42,514 nucleotides of DNA from a virus, in the IMG/VR virus record IMGVR_UViG_3300044511_000280, positions 1-42,514 of that record, one strand, 5' to 3'. The notes under the pieces are model-generated. The model saw only the letters and a program-made list of their open reading frames with translations. It had not been told where the DNA came from and searched no databases. The first letter of the stretch is position 1. Each line of letters starts with the position of its first letter. Below, in pieces: positions 31,119 through 38,601 of this stretch. The translations under genes and the position numbers were made by a program.

Positions 31119-32524
31119 GCGCCTTATCGAATGCATCAGCCCGCGTTTACACTTCCCTCGTCAATCCAACGGTCAGCGAGCCAGGCGCTGAAATAGGAAA
31201 CTTCTGGGTCAATACGGTTACAGATCAGGCGTTCGTATGTGCGGACGACACTTTTGGGGCTCAGGTTTGGAGAAATAGTTCGTTCAATCCGATTACGCAG
31301 TTTAACGCTCTCGTGGGGGGTGCAGGGAATACTCTCACCTCGATCCCTCCCACTGCCACGACAGGTGTGCCCCTGGTCTCTAATGGGGCCGGCTCCAACC
31401 CAACTTTTTCAACTGCCAGCGTTGCGGGAGGAGGGACGGGCGCCACGACGTTAACGGGGGTGCTTTCAGGGAACGGAACCGTTCCGATCACTGCATCTCC
31501 CATCACCATCCATAACGTCCTCGTTGGCAATGTAAGCAACTCCATCACAAGCATCTCTCCGTCAACATCTGGATTCGTCCTCACTTCTAACGGGGTCGGA
31601 TCAGATCCTACATTCCAGGCTAATTCTGCAGCAAACGCGATCCTCACGATTACAGGGAACACAGGAGGTCCGCAGTCTCCCACGGCCAACAACTTCAATA
31701 TCGTCGGCACAGGAAGTATCACCGTCGCAGGAAGTGCCGCTACTGAAACGGTGCAGCTCACTGGTCTAACAGCTTTCAACGTACTCGTAGGCGCTGGAAC
31801 AGCTACGATCACTAACGTCGCGCCATCTGCTACGGCAGGTATCCCTCTAGTATCGACGGGGGGAGCTTCCAACCCTTCGTTCACGACAGCCGTCGTCGCA
31901 GGGGGAGGCACAGGAGCCGTCACCTTCACAGCCTTTGCAGTCGTGTGTGGAGGGACTACAGCAACCAGTCCTCTTCAAACGACCGCAACTGCAGGAACAG
32001 CGGGCCAAGTGCTTATTTCAGGCGGTGCAGCAGCTCTTCCATCCTATCGCAATACGCCTGCTTTCATGGCCTTTCTCGCGGGCAACTCCACGGCGATGAC
32101 CACCGGAACGACCTACACCTTCAGTACCGCTTCTCTGCCAGGATCGCCAGGAATTACGGTAGCCTATGATACTACTTCTAGTTTTAGCGCGGCGACGGGG
32201 GCTTTTACTGCACCAGTAACCGGCAGATATCACTTCTGTTGCACTTTTCAAGGCAGTTCGATCGTCGCCGGCAACACCGATTTTCAAATGTTCATCAATC
32301 CGTCGACGGCCAACCGTCTGTTTCAGACCAGAATCAACCTTGGAAGCTTCCGCACAGTAGGCAACATCGCTTCTGTAACCGTGACTTGCGAAACAGACCT
32401 GACGGCAGCCGACACAGTCACCGCCGAGTTTTTAGTGAATACAGGGGGATCGGGGGTAATCATCAACGGGAGCGGAGTGCAACAGTTAACATGGTTTGAA
32501 GGTCATTTAATCACAACTCAGTAG
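31115..32524 (+). CDS. Fibre protein ending in C1q-like domain
   Basis: 469 residues from ATG 31115, overlapping the previous stop (a longer frame from 31076 is less likely). N-terminal 'G.FWVNT.TDQAFVCADDTF' attachment unit; repeated shaft with 'TTLTGVLSGNGT' and VTTVVAGGGTG-like phrases (ASVAGGGTGATTLTGVLSGN; AVVAGGGTGAVTFTAFAVVC), linker ITGNTGGPQSPTANNFNIVG; C-terminal ~150 residues PAFMAFLAGNSTAMTTGTTY ... TGRYHFCCTFQGS.... are a C1q-like domain. The shaft is typical of phage and other dsDNA-virus adhesins. Confidence 0.75.
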   Translation: MSALSNASARVYTSLVNPTVSEPGAEIGNFWVNTVTDQAFVCADDTFGAQVWRNSSFNPITQFNALVGGAGNTLTSIPPTATTGVPLVSNGAGSNPTFSTASVAGGGTGATTLTGVLSGNGTVPITASPITIHNVLVGNVSNSITSISPSTSGFVLTSNGVGSDPTFQANSAANAILTITGNTGGPQSPTANNFNIVGTGSITVAGSAATETVQLTGLTAFNVLVGAGTATITNVAPSATAGIPLVSTGGASNPSFTTAVVAGGGTGAVTFTAFAVVCGGTTATSPLQTTATAGTAGQVLISGGAAALPSYRNTPAFMAFLAGNSTAMTTGTTYTFSTASLPGSPGITVAYDTTSSFSAATGAFTAPVTGRYHFCCTFQGSSIVAGNTDFQMFINPSTANRLFQTRINLGSFRTVGNIASVTVTCETDLTAADTVTAEFLVNTGGSGVIINGSGVQQLTWFEGHLITTQ

Positions 32525-32530
32525 GGAAAG

Positions 32531-32692
32531 ATGCTTGTAAGTAGAACGCCGACCATGTGGCTCGAAGAGCGGGATCCTTCTTCAAGCGAAGAGGGAGTGA
32601 TAACAGGGGATTTTTGGTTGAACACATCCAATCAAAATACTTTTATTTGTTACGTAGACACTCCCAACTCCTTGGAATGGAGGGCTTTCTAA
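32531..32692 (+). CDS. Stand-alone fibre attachment module, 53 aa
   Basis: MLVSRTPTMWLEERDPSSSE, then GVITGDFWLNTSNQNTFICY, then VDTPNSLEWRAF. This is a complete copy of the 'G.FW.NT....F.C..D....LeW' unit that begins the 31115 fibre and others nearby, but alone. AGGG lies just upstream and TAATG couples it to the next gene. It may be an adaptor that docks the 32692 fibre. Confidence 0.65.
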   Translation: MLVSRTPTMWLEERDPSSSEEGVITGDFWLNTSNQNTFICYVDTPNSLEWRAF

Positions 32693-33321
32693 TGGCTTTT
32701 GAGAATGCTGTAGCCGCAAACCAGGCAGGACTACAAAACGTTTCGGCCGCAGGAGCGTGGACAGGAATCACGGGGGCTTCTAACACTGTGTTGGCTGGGG
32801 GAGCATCCCCGACCTTCACTTCCTCCCCTTCAGTCTCAGGACTTACAGTCACGTCAGCAGGGGCCTCCATCACGGGAACGACCTCGATCAACACGACAGG
32901 AACGGCATCCACAACCATCGGGAATTCTGGGTCTACGACCGCAGTAACGATCAGCACAGGGTTTAACGGAGGATTCACATTGCTTGGGGGGAACTACACC
33001 TTTGAAACCTCTACTCTAGCTACCTCTTCTGCTTCCCCAACACTCAATCAGAGGTTTGCGTTCATTTCGTTCCAGGGTTTCACCACTGCTGCCGGAGCCA
33101 CTCAAGATCTTACCATCAACAACTCTTTCTTTAGCACAAGCGCTACTTCTCCCCAGATGTTTACTGTCTGCAATCTAAATGCTTCTGGCAACAATGCGAT
33201 GATGAGACTGAACGGAGTACGCATCACAGCAGGGCAAGCTGTCTTGCAAGTACAAAATACGGGAGCCGCTGCTTTGGGAGCTGGAGACGACATCCGAGTT
33301 TGGTTTTGGCAAATCGGATGA
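32692..33321 (+). CDS. Short fibre / C-terminal head protein
   Basis: 209 residues from ATG 32692 with GGAGGG seven bases upstream and TAATG overlap. Shaft part 'TGITGASNTVLAGGASPTFT' and 'TGTASTTIGNSGSTTAVTI' is the usual phage/adhesin repeat; the C-terminal ~100 residues (LNQRFAFISFQGFTTAAGAT ... MMRLNGVRITAGQAVLQVQN, then GDDIRVWFWQIG) form a beta-rich head. It may be the distal partner of the 53-aa module. Stop overlaps the next ATG. Confidence 0.65.
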   Translation: MAFENAVAANQAGLQNVSAAGAWTGITGASNTVLAGGASPTFTSSPSVSGLTVTSAGASITGTTSINTTGTASTTIGNSGSTTAVTISTGFNGGFTLLGGNYTFETSTLATSSASPTLNQRFAFISFQGFTTAAGATQDLTINNSFFSTSATSPQMFTVCNLNASGNNAMMRLNGVRITAGQAVLQVQNTGAAALGAGDDIRVWFWQIG

Positions 33322-33464
33322 AATACGTACTCCTCTTTCTGGTTCTCTCCTTCTGCACCACCTGCTCAAAAAAAAGTACACCTCTCTTAAAAAGAGAAAT
33401 TAAGAAAAGTACACTTTCAACGGAGAATCACCGTGAAGTTCATCCCCACTATGTTTATCCTTAA
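33318..33464 (+). CDS. Small lipoprotein-like peptide
   Basis: 48 residues: MKYVLLFLVLSFCTTCSKKS is a signal peptide with possible lipobox cysteine (FC or TTC), then a basic/polar tail. The ATG overlaps the fibre stop. Its 3' part is overlapped by the membrane-protein gene at 33433. Size, signal and nested overlap recall outer-membrane spanin (Rz1-like) proteins, but the usual Pro-rich tail is absent. Confidence 0.5.
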   Translation: MKYVLLFLVLSFCTTCSKKSTPLLKREIKKSTLSTENHREVHPHYVYP

Positions 33465-33582
33465 ACTATTCCTATTCATTGGTTTGTCTCTTGTTGTCTC
33501 CTGTGGATTTTATTTATGGGTGGCAAAGGAGTTAAGCGTAGAGATACAGCAAGAGAACGTGAGAAATGAATCAATTGATTAG
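33433..33582 (+). CDS. Small membrane protein overlapping lipoprotein gene
   Basis: 49 residues from GTG 33433 (CGGAG upstream) or 43 from ATG 33451: VKFIPTMFILKLFLFIGLSL, VVSCGFYLWVAKELSVEIQQ, ENVRNESID. One membrane span and a short periplasmic or cytoplasmic helix. Overlaps the end of the lipoprotein-like gene in another frame. Candidate holin or inner spanin; unproven. Confidence 0.45.
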   Translation: MKFIPTMFILKLFLFIGLSLVVSCGFYLWVAKELSVEIQQENVRNESID

Positions 33583-33651
33583 AAAATTGTTGACCAAGAT
33601 TGTTTGTTTAAACAAGATGCGACAAACCCCGTCTAAATACGGAGATTCTAT

Positions 33652-33828
33652 ATGTCAAGATCCACCTTCCGCTTGGATAGAAAGAAAGAGCTTCCCTATT
33701 TCTTCGCATCATCTGCATTGCTCCTTCTATCGATTCTACTGACCGTAACTTCTTGTGACGAAAAGATTTATGCTTGTGAAGGAGAGGTTAGAACCATCTC
33801 TGTATTCACCTTCAGGGATGAGGCGTGA
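33652..33828 (+). CDS. Second small lipoprotein-like protein
   Basis: 58 residues: MSRSTFRLDRKKELPYFFAS, then SALLLLSILLTVTSC with the lipobox cysteine, then DEKIYACEGEVRTISVFTFR. CGGAG lies eight bases upstream. Basic n-region, hydrophobic core, VTSC cleavage site. The GTG of the next gene overlaps its stop. Outer-membrane lipoprotein; could be a lysis or superinfection protein. Confidence 0.55.
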   Translation: MSRSTFRLDRKKELPYFFASSALLLLSILLTVTSCDEKIYACEGEVRTISVFTFRDEA

Positions 33829-34007
33829 GAGAATCCGGCTCCCTAGACTGGTGGGTGGCAACGAAGCAGATATGCACGAGGTGTCGCACCTCTTTTGTGG
33901 ATACCCCATTCAAGATCCTGTGGCGAGATTGCTGCGAATGCTCTCACTGCGGTCTATTCTTCATTGTAAGTGAACGACTTGCGAGATGCTTTGGAAGGAA
34001 GTTGTAA
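33825..34007 (+). CDS. Zinc-ribbon protein, 60 aa
   Basis: GTG start in a GTGA overlap. VRESGSLDWWVATKQICTRC RTSFVDTPFKILWRDCCECS HCGLFFIVSERL: C-x2-C near residues 17-20 and CC.C..C near 36-42 form a zinc ribbon. Basic C-terminus. The cysteine spacing suggests nucleic-acid binding. No family name. Last gene before the structured leader of the replication genes. Confidence 0.6.
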   Translation: MRESGSLDWWVATKQICTRCRTSFVDTPFKILWRDCCECSHCGLFFIVSERLARCFGRKL

Positions 34008-34051
34008 GTCCCGATTTGCCAAGAATGAGAGTCTACAGATACCCTATAGAC

Positions 34052-34081
34052 AAAAAAAACCCCCTGGGTTTTACCCCAGGG
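34052..34081 (-). terminator. Terminator-like hairpin facing leftward
   Basis: CCCTGGG (34062-34068) pairs with CCCAGGG (34075-34081) around 6 nt. Read on the - strand it is followed by TTTTTTTTG, a full U-tract; on + there is none. No - strand gene ends nearby, so it would stop antisense transcripts coming from the recombination genes (start 37758). Confidence 0.55.
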
Positions 34082-34082
34082 A

Positions 34083-34198
34083 GGTGCTCCCTCTTTAAAA
34101 TCAGCTGCCAAGCCCGGTTTTTTAGAGGAGACACGATTCTACCTCGGATAGGTAAATACGGTCAACTGGAGGGAGCACCAGAAAGAAAAAGGTGCTCC
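34083..34198 (+). promoter_or_regulatory. Two mutually exclusive helices over the initiator ribosome site
   Basis: GGTGCTCCCTC (34083-34093) is the perfect complement of GAGGGAGCACC (34169-34179). The same GGAGCACC (34172-34179) can also pair with GGTGCTCC (34191-34198) across an 11-nt purine loop; that second helix covers the AAGGTG ribosome site of the gene at 34201. An 11-bp long-range helix would free the site, the 8-bp local helix would hide it. Attenuator or riboswitch-like control of the replication initiator. Confidence 0.5.
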
Positions 34199-34200
34199 AG

Positions 34201-35079
34201 ATGACCAACAAGATCTCCCTCCTCTCTCTCCTCAACGGAAACTCCTTCGGCACCTATCATCGTCCTCTGGCTGCAACCATAGGGCTGGTTGAGGCGGTCC
34301 TTCTCGGAGAACTCATCTACCGATACCAATCCTTTCTGGAAAGCGGAAGCATCCAAGAAGGGGATTGGTTCTATCTGACAGCGGAAGACATTCAGCAGAG
34401 AACCGGGATTAAGCGGAGAAGCCTAGACAGCGCCGTGGAGGAGCTTAAGGAACTTGGGCTTCTAGAGACCTGCGTTAGGGGGTGTCCTGCAACACGCCAT
34501 TATCGCCTAAACATTCCTTCGATTTTGGATCTGATTGAGGGGGGGTGTACAAACTGGTTTGGCGGAAACGCCAAACTGGATTGGACGAAACGCCAAACTG
34601 GGGAACCGGACCCCCTCTCTCATACTCTCTCCCCCCTTAAGGAAAATAAGAAAGAAACATTAGAACGAAGTAGTGCTCAAACCAGTCCGGCGACACCTTC
34701 AACGGACCCTCCGCCTACGGCTTCGGGCCCGCCTCAGGTGCGGCGGACACCAACTCAATCCGAACCGATCTCATTTTGCTTTGAGAAGAAAGAGTTTCTA
34801 GGTATTCAGCCCTCCGACAAGGAGGGATGGTTAGAGGCTTATCCAGCGGTCAAGGTGGACGCTGAGCTGAAAAGAATGAGAGAATGGGTGCTAAGCAATC
34901 CTAAGAAGGCGAAGAGTAAAAAGCAGTGGAGGAAGTTCATAACCCTTTGGTTAGAAAAGTCAAACGAAAAAGAAGTGAACCGAGCGGCCTACCAATCCCT
35001 AGGGACTAAGGGGATAAACCGATCTCAGAAAAACCCGGATGGAACAGATACCCCTAACCCTTGGGAAGGAATATGGTAA
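34201..35079 (+). CDS. Replication initiator-like protein (winged helix)
   Basis: 292 residues from ATG 34201 (AAGGTG upstream; GTG 34192 is possible). N-terminal ~110: GLVEAVLLGELIYRYQSFLE, FYLTAEDIQQRTGIKRRSLD and SAVEELKELGLLETCVRGCP TRHYRLN form a winged-helix replication/primosomal domain of the lambda O/DnaD kind. A disordered Pro/Thr linker follows, and the C-terminal ~90 residues (GWLEAYPAVKVDAELKRMRE WVLSNPKKAKSKKQWRKFIT LWL) match the DnaD/primase-assisting helix. It overlaps the helicase-loader gene, as lambda O-P or phage DnaD-DnaC pairs do. Confidence 0.75.
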   Translation: MTNKISLLSLLNGNSFGTYHRPLAATIGLVEAVLLGELIYRYQSFLESGSIQEGDWFYLTAEDIQQRTGIKRRSLDSAVEELKELGLLETCVRGCPATRHYRLNIPSILDLIEGGCTNWFGGNAKLDWTKRQTGEPDPLSHTLSPLKENKKETLERSSAQTSPATPSTDPPPTASGPPQVRRTPTQSEPISFCFEKKEFLGIQPSDKEGWLEAYPAVKVDAELKRMREWVLSNPKKAKSKKQWRKFITLWLEKSNEKEVNRAAYQSLGTKGINRSQKNPDGTDTPNPWEGIW

Positions 35080-35861
35080 ATTATTTACCTCCAAGGATTT
35101 CCGAGAATCAGTTGGTATACTCCATTTACTCCAAGAATGGACTAGAAAAGATACAAGAATCTGTTGCTAAAGATGTTAGGTGCCCAACATGCGGAGGAGA
35201 AGACGCCTATTACATCGGGGCAGATTGGAAGGCTTGGTGCTGCATGAATCCCGAGTGCTGGGGACCACTCCCTCCAGAAGTTAAACCCCTCCCTCAAGAG
35301 CAGAAAGAGAAAGAGAGGGCACTTATCCACGATTTTAAAGATTATGCAAAGATACCCAAGAAGTATCTCGATGCTCAGCTCTCAACCCTCGACCAACCCG
35401 ACTCCATTTGCCAAGAGATTGAGCGGTGGCTAAAGAGTAAGAGAGGGTTCTTCATCTTCACTGGAAAGAGTGGGGCTGGGAAAACTTATTCGGCTTGTGC
35501 GGCCATCGATTTTTTTGTAAGAGAAAATCCAGGAAAAACAGGGAGATTTATAAATTTCACGGAACTTTACTTTCAGTGGAAAGGGTGCTGCGTTCATCGT
35601 GGGGATGAGATGAAGATCGTTCAAGAGCTGGACCGTTCCGATCTTCTGGTTCTAGATGACCTTGGCACACGCCCTCCCACCGACGGATTCCTGGAATTTG
35701 TATACCAACTGATTTGTCGAAGAGAGGAAGGAGAAGGGAAAACTCTTATCACCACAAACCTGACCTCTCTGGAAATCAAACATCAGTTCAACGACCGCAT
35801 CTTAAGCAGGATCTCAAGCGGTGGGGTTCTTAGATTTGAAGGAAGCGATAGGAGGCTCTAG
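35073..35861 (+). CDS. DnaC-like AAA+ helicase loader with zinc knuckle
   Basis: 262 residues from ATG 35073 (GGGAAGGA upstream), overlapping the initiator's stop. Zinc site CPTC (37-40) with CC (56-57) and C62; then AAA+ ATPase: Walker A GKSGAGKT (131-138), Walker B LLVLDD (191-196), sensor 1 TTN (227-229) and an arginine-finger region DRILSRI (241-247). This is the DnaC/IstB family. It loads the host DnaB helicase at the origin bound by the upstream initiator. No helicase or polymerase is encoded nearby, so host DnaB and replisome are probably used. Confidence 0.85.
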   Translation: MVNYLPPRISENQLVYSIYSKNGLEKIQESVAKDVRCPTCGGEDAYYIGADWKAWCCMNPECWGPLPPEVKPLPQEQKEKERALIHDFKDYAKIPKKYLDAQLSTLDQPDSICQEIERWLKSKRGFFIFTGKSGAGKTYSACAAIDFFVRENPGKTGRFINFTELYFQWKGCCVHRGDEMKIVQELDRSDLLVLDDLGTRPPTDGFLEFVYQLICRREEGEGKTLITTNLTSLEIKHQFNDRILSRISSGGVLRFEGSDRRL

Positions 35862-36109
35862 GATCGATTTATGGGGTGGGGGAGCTACCATACCATAGCT
35901 CAAGTCTAGATCGTCGATTGTAGGGCAAATAAAAGGTGTTTTTGAGGATTTGGGGGGTGAGGTTGGGAAGGATAAAACAAAAAAGGGAAAATGAGCATCT
36001 AGAAATGGGGGTGAGAAGAAAAAGATGGGGGAATCTGAAAGAGAGCTGTTAATAATTCGATAGATAAGATAGATGGAGTCTTGTTCCAACAATATAAAGG
36101 AAAGACTTC

Positions 36110-36403
36110 ATGGAGATTATAAATTATCAAGAACAACATCCAAATGAGCGCGGGATCCTCGGAAAGTTCGACGTCCGGATCGACGAGGACCTCACCTTCC
36201 CCAATATTCAAGTGGTGCAAGGGAAAAATGGGGGAATTTGGATAAAGAGGGCGGCCTATCTCAAGCACGAGGATGCTCTAGGGAACAAGACGTGGGGTCA
36301 TTATCCCGAGTTCTCCAAGGCGAAAGAAAAAGTGTTTAATACCCAGGTGGCTGAACTGGTAAAACCATACCTCACCGAGAACTCAATCTCCAGCAAATGG
36401 TAG
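36110..36403 (+). CDS. Small protein near recombination genes
   Basis: 97 residues with AGGAAAG upstream: MEIINYQEQHPNERGILGKF, DVRIDEDLTFPNIQVVQGKN, GIWIKRAAYLKHEDALGNKT and a stretch with HYPEFSKAKEKVF. A 'MEIinY..........G.F.v.i..........i..g.ng.W....a' pattern is shared by small phage proteins (SpoVG-like beta core is one reading). It converges on the YqaJ gene, overlapping its end by 32 bp. Possibly ssDNA or nuclease-associated. Confidence 0.5.
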   Translation: MEIINYQEQHPNERGILGKFDVRIDEDLTFPNIQVVQGKNGGIWIKRAAYLKHEDALGNKTWGHYPEFSKAKEKVFNTQVAELVKPYLTENSISSKW

Positions 36404-37208
36404 ATGGTTTTCTGTAAGTAGATAAATCTATATCCTTAAGCTCAGGGACCTTAGAGTAATCAATATTCCCAGTTCTCACATACTTGCTCACCCGCACCCC
36501 CTCTCCTTCCGAGGGTTCTCCGGCTGCCAACCATATTAGAGCTTCCCTGCAAAGAGCTTCCGCTTCCTGCGCCTCTTCCAATTGAATCTTCGCTATCTTC
36601 CACGCTTCCGCACAACCTTTCCACTCCTCATCTTCTTTCTTGCGAAAGGGGGGAGGCATCTCTTTTCCATGCAAGAATTGATGAAACCAAGCCGCCTTCT
36701 CTAAAAGTTGCTGGATGCACTCGAAAGAAGGTTCGATGATAAGTTCTCTCTGGACCTGCGGCGAATAAACGAGGAGATGGGCTCTCTCCCCCTCTGATAC
36801 TGCTAACTGCGCCTGCACCTGCCACCAATACCGCCTAAAATAAGACAGATCCTCAATCCTCTCGGGAACGTCCAGCGGGCACTTGACCTCGACGCATTCG
36901 TTCAGTTCTTCGTTATATCCATCGAACGAAGCCATAAGTGCTTCGCAATCCTCATGCAAAGCTGTAATCTTCCTCCACTCCTTCCCAGTTTTCATCTGGA
37001 AATAGGAGATGGCGTCCAGCTCGAGGTCGATCCCTCTCTGCATCGCTTGGGTAGGTTTTCGGTCTATCCCCGAGGTCTTATCTAACCAAAGATCGAAGAT
37101 CTCGACATCTGTTCCAGTCATGAGCACTCCAATATCTGAAGCCCCGACTTTCCCGTGCCTAAACTCTTTCCAAGAAGAACTCCCCTGCTCAAGCTCCAAC
37201 AGTTTCAC
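36372..37208 (-). CDS. YqaJ/lambda-exonuclease-like recombinase nuclease
   Basis: 278 residues. PD-(D/E)xK signature in order: SSSWKEFRHGKVGASD (start of the YqaJ fold), RGIDLELDAISYF (Glu63), ASFDGYN (Asp96), ECVEVKCP (Glu107, Lys109) and YWWQVQAQL. This is the YqaJ-type 5'-3' exonuclease that works with an annealing protein. The C-terminal ~90 residues are helical. It overlaps the annealing protein gene by 20 bp, and the two form a phage recombination pair on the - strand. Confidence 0.88.
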   Translation of the reverse strand: MKLLELEQGSSSWKEFRHGKVGASDIGVLMTGTDVEIFDLWLDKTSGIDRKPTQAMQRGIDLELDAISYFQMKTGKEWRKITALHEDCEALMASFDGYNEELNECVEVKCPLDVPERIEDLSYFRRYWWQVQAQLAVSEGERAHLLVYSPQVQRELIIEPSFECIQQLLEKAAWFHQFLHGKEMPPPFRKKEDEEWKGCAEAWKIAKIQLEEAQEAEALCREALIWLAAGEPSEGEGVRVSKYVRTGNIDYSKVPELKDIDLSTYRKPSTICWRLSSR

Positions 37209-37758
37209 GTTTTTCCCCCTTCTCTCTTTTCACTCCATTCAAGATTGCTGTATAGTGTTTAGATTCTAAGTCATTAAGAGTCTTTATTTTGTACCCCTTA
37301 AGTATCCTCTCCACAATGCGTTCATCTCCCCCGATCATCTGCTCAAGATCACTGATCTGCTGCTTACTGATCTTCTCTGTCCTGCTCGCCTCATTCCCGT
37401 CATCGTCGTCATCCCCTGCGAGTCCAAGGAGGTTGCATATCCCTTGCCTCTTGGAATACGTGTTGGCTGAAGCCATCCCTTGCGAGGTTGGTTTCTCAAC
37501 TTTCATCGGGAAGAAAGATTCCAGAAATTCCCCTGAGATATGGTACAAGCGAGTTGCAAGTATCTCACCCCCTTCCTTTTGCATGACATCATGAAATAGG
37601 GTGAGCCCCTCTTCGGCCAACGGAATCCGGACGGCATCCATGATATCGTCATATGTACAGTACTTATTCCTGAACATCGGATTCACCCCCTTTTTGACTG
37701 GGGGTTTGATTTTTAGTTGCGCCTTAACGAGCGCTGCGATAACATTCTTAGTTTCCAT
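37189..37758 (-). CDS. erf: Erf-like single-strand annealing protein
   Basis: 189 residues from ATG 37758 (AGAGGTG upstream; an earlier in-frame ATG gives a low-complexity tail). METKNVIAALVKAQLKIKPP, VKKGVNPMFRNKYCTYDDIM, DAVRIPLAEEGLTLFHDVMQ, then LATRLYHISGEFLESFFPM. The 'p..kn..NP.fk.KY.tyddim..v...l...Gl.......' core is that of Erf/SSAP (GDDDDDG loop ahead of the C-terminal helices). It anneals complementary strands; partner is the YqaJ-like nuclease downstream. Confidence 0.82.
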   Translation of the reverse strand: METKNVIAALVKAQLKIKPPVKKGVNPMFRNKYCTYDDIMDAVRIPLAEEGLTLFHDVMQKEGGEILATRLYHISGEFLESFFPMKVEKPTSQGMASANTYSKRQGICNLLGLAGDDDDDGNEASRTEKISKQQISDLEQMIGGDERIVERILKGYKIKTLNDLESKHYTAILNGVKREKGEKRETVGA

Positions 37759-37781
37759 ATCACCTCTTGTTGTTGGGGGAA

Positions 37782-37799
37782 GGGAAGGTCTTCCTTCCC
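37782..37799. promoter_or_regulatory. Inverted repeat between divergent genes (operator candidate)
   Basis: GGGAAGG (37782-37788) and CCTTCCC (37793-37799) around TCTT, between the Erf gene (-) and the repressor-like gene (+). Position fits an operator for the small HTH protein at 37865. Confidence 0.4.
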
Positions 37800-37864
37800 T
37801 CCCATTCCATTTTCCCTTTCCCTTTTTGCCAAGAGTGTCTATCATATGCCAAAAGGAGAAAGGT

Positions 37865-38071
37865 ATGAACAAAAAACATAACCCTTTAAGGTATTGGTGC
37901 GATAAAAATTTAATTACCGTTCGAAAATTAGCTGCTCAATCTGGGATTCCATATAGAACACTTCTTAGAATTTGGAAAGACGAAACGCTAGGTTCGCGTC
38001 TCACCATCCTCCGGCTTTGCAAAGCAACCAACGGGGATCTTAGATTAGAAGATTTTGGGCATGAAAGATAA
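37865..38071 (+). CDS. Small helix-turn-helix protein, possible repressor
   Basis: 68 residues from ATG 37865 with AGGAGAAAGGT upstream; the longer frame from 37601 is antisense to the Erf gene and unlikely. ITVRKLAAQSGIPYRTLLRI, then WKDETLGSRLTILRLCKAT, is a Cro/XRE-like five-helix DNA-binding domain (helix 2-turn-helix 3 with 'AAQSGIPYRTLLR'). It is divergent from the recombination operon over a 106-bp region. A repressor or early regulator. Confidence 0.7.
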   Translation: MNKKHNPLRYWCDKNLITVRKLAAQSGIPYRTLLRIWKDETLGSRLTILRLCKATNGDLRLEDFGHER

Positions 38072-38090
38072 AATATGATATTTGGGGGGA

Positions 38091-38486
38091 ATGTATGAAA
38101 TAAAGATTGAATGCGCCCCCATCCCCTGGAAGGCGCATGGAGGCTGGGGAAATCACGCCTACAACCCTCGCCACGACGAGAAATTATTCTACCAATTGCA
38201 CATCAAGAATCAATACCCAGAAAACTTCCCAATCGCAACCGCGGTTCGCACCGAATATCTCTTCCTTATGGGCATCCCTTCTTCCTATACCAAGAAGAAG
38301 CGAGAATACATGCTCAATGACCACGTCGAGCACATTAAGCGTCCAGACACCAGCAATCTTGTGAAGTTCGCTGAAGATTGCTTAAAGGGGATTGTGTTCA
38401 AGGATGATTCGCAAGTTGTTGAAATTCATGCTCGTAAAATATATGCTCTCATCCCCTCCACTATTATCAAGATTTTCTTGAAGTGA
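38091..38486 (+). CDS. rusA: RusA-family Holliday-junction resolvase
   Basis: 131 residues from ATG 38091 (TTG 38082 alternative). Core: YEIKIECAPIPWKAHGGWGN, a helical middle and the catalytic stretch KRPDTSNLVKFAEDCLKGIV then FKDDSQVVEIHARKIYA, with the RusA Asp residues (D of PDTSN, D of AEDCL, DD of KDDSQ). RusA resolves four-way junctions as a homodimer. It works with the Erf/YqaJ system upstream in recombination-dependent processing before packaging. Start spacing to the GGGGGG is short. Confidence 0.8.
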   Translation: MYEIKIECAPIPWKAHGGWGNHAYNPRHDEKLFYQLHIKNQYPENFPIATAVRTEYLFLMGIPSSYTKKKREYMLNDHVEHIKRPDTSNLVKFAEDCLKGIVFKDDSQVVEIHARKIYALIPSTIIKIFLK

Positions 38487-38547
38487 AATTGAGCAAAAGT
38501 TATAAGAAGAAATGCAACACCCACAGGTTGCAACTCCTTCACCATTT

Positions 38548-38587
38548 CCCTCTTCCCTTAAAAAAGGAGGAGGGTTTTAATTATTGG
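38548..38587 (+). terminator. Intrinsic terminator after rusA
   Basis: CCCTCTTCC (38548-38556) pairs with GGAGGAGGG (38566-38574) with one G-U pair, followed by TTTTAATTATT. A normal + strand terminator, 60 bp beyond the resolvase stop. Confidence 0.65.
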
Positions 38588-38601
38588 GAAAAGGAGAAAA
38601 C

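Noticed and set aside
33566-33742. 58-aa frame starting MNQLIRKLLTKI
   Set aside because: It covers the start of the better supported lipoprotein gene at 33652 and lacks a good ribosome site.
35862-36109. - strand frame at 35814-36092 and promoter-like motifs
   Set aside because: Low-complexity, no ribosome site, runs into the end of the helicase-loader gene. Otherwise I see nothing definite in this 248-bp gap.
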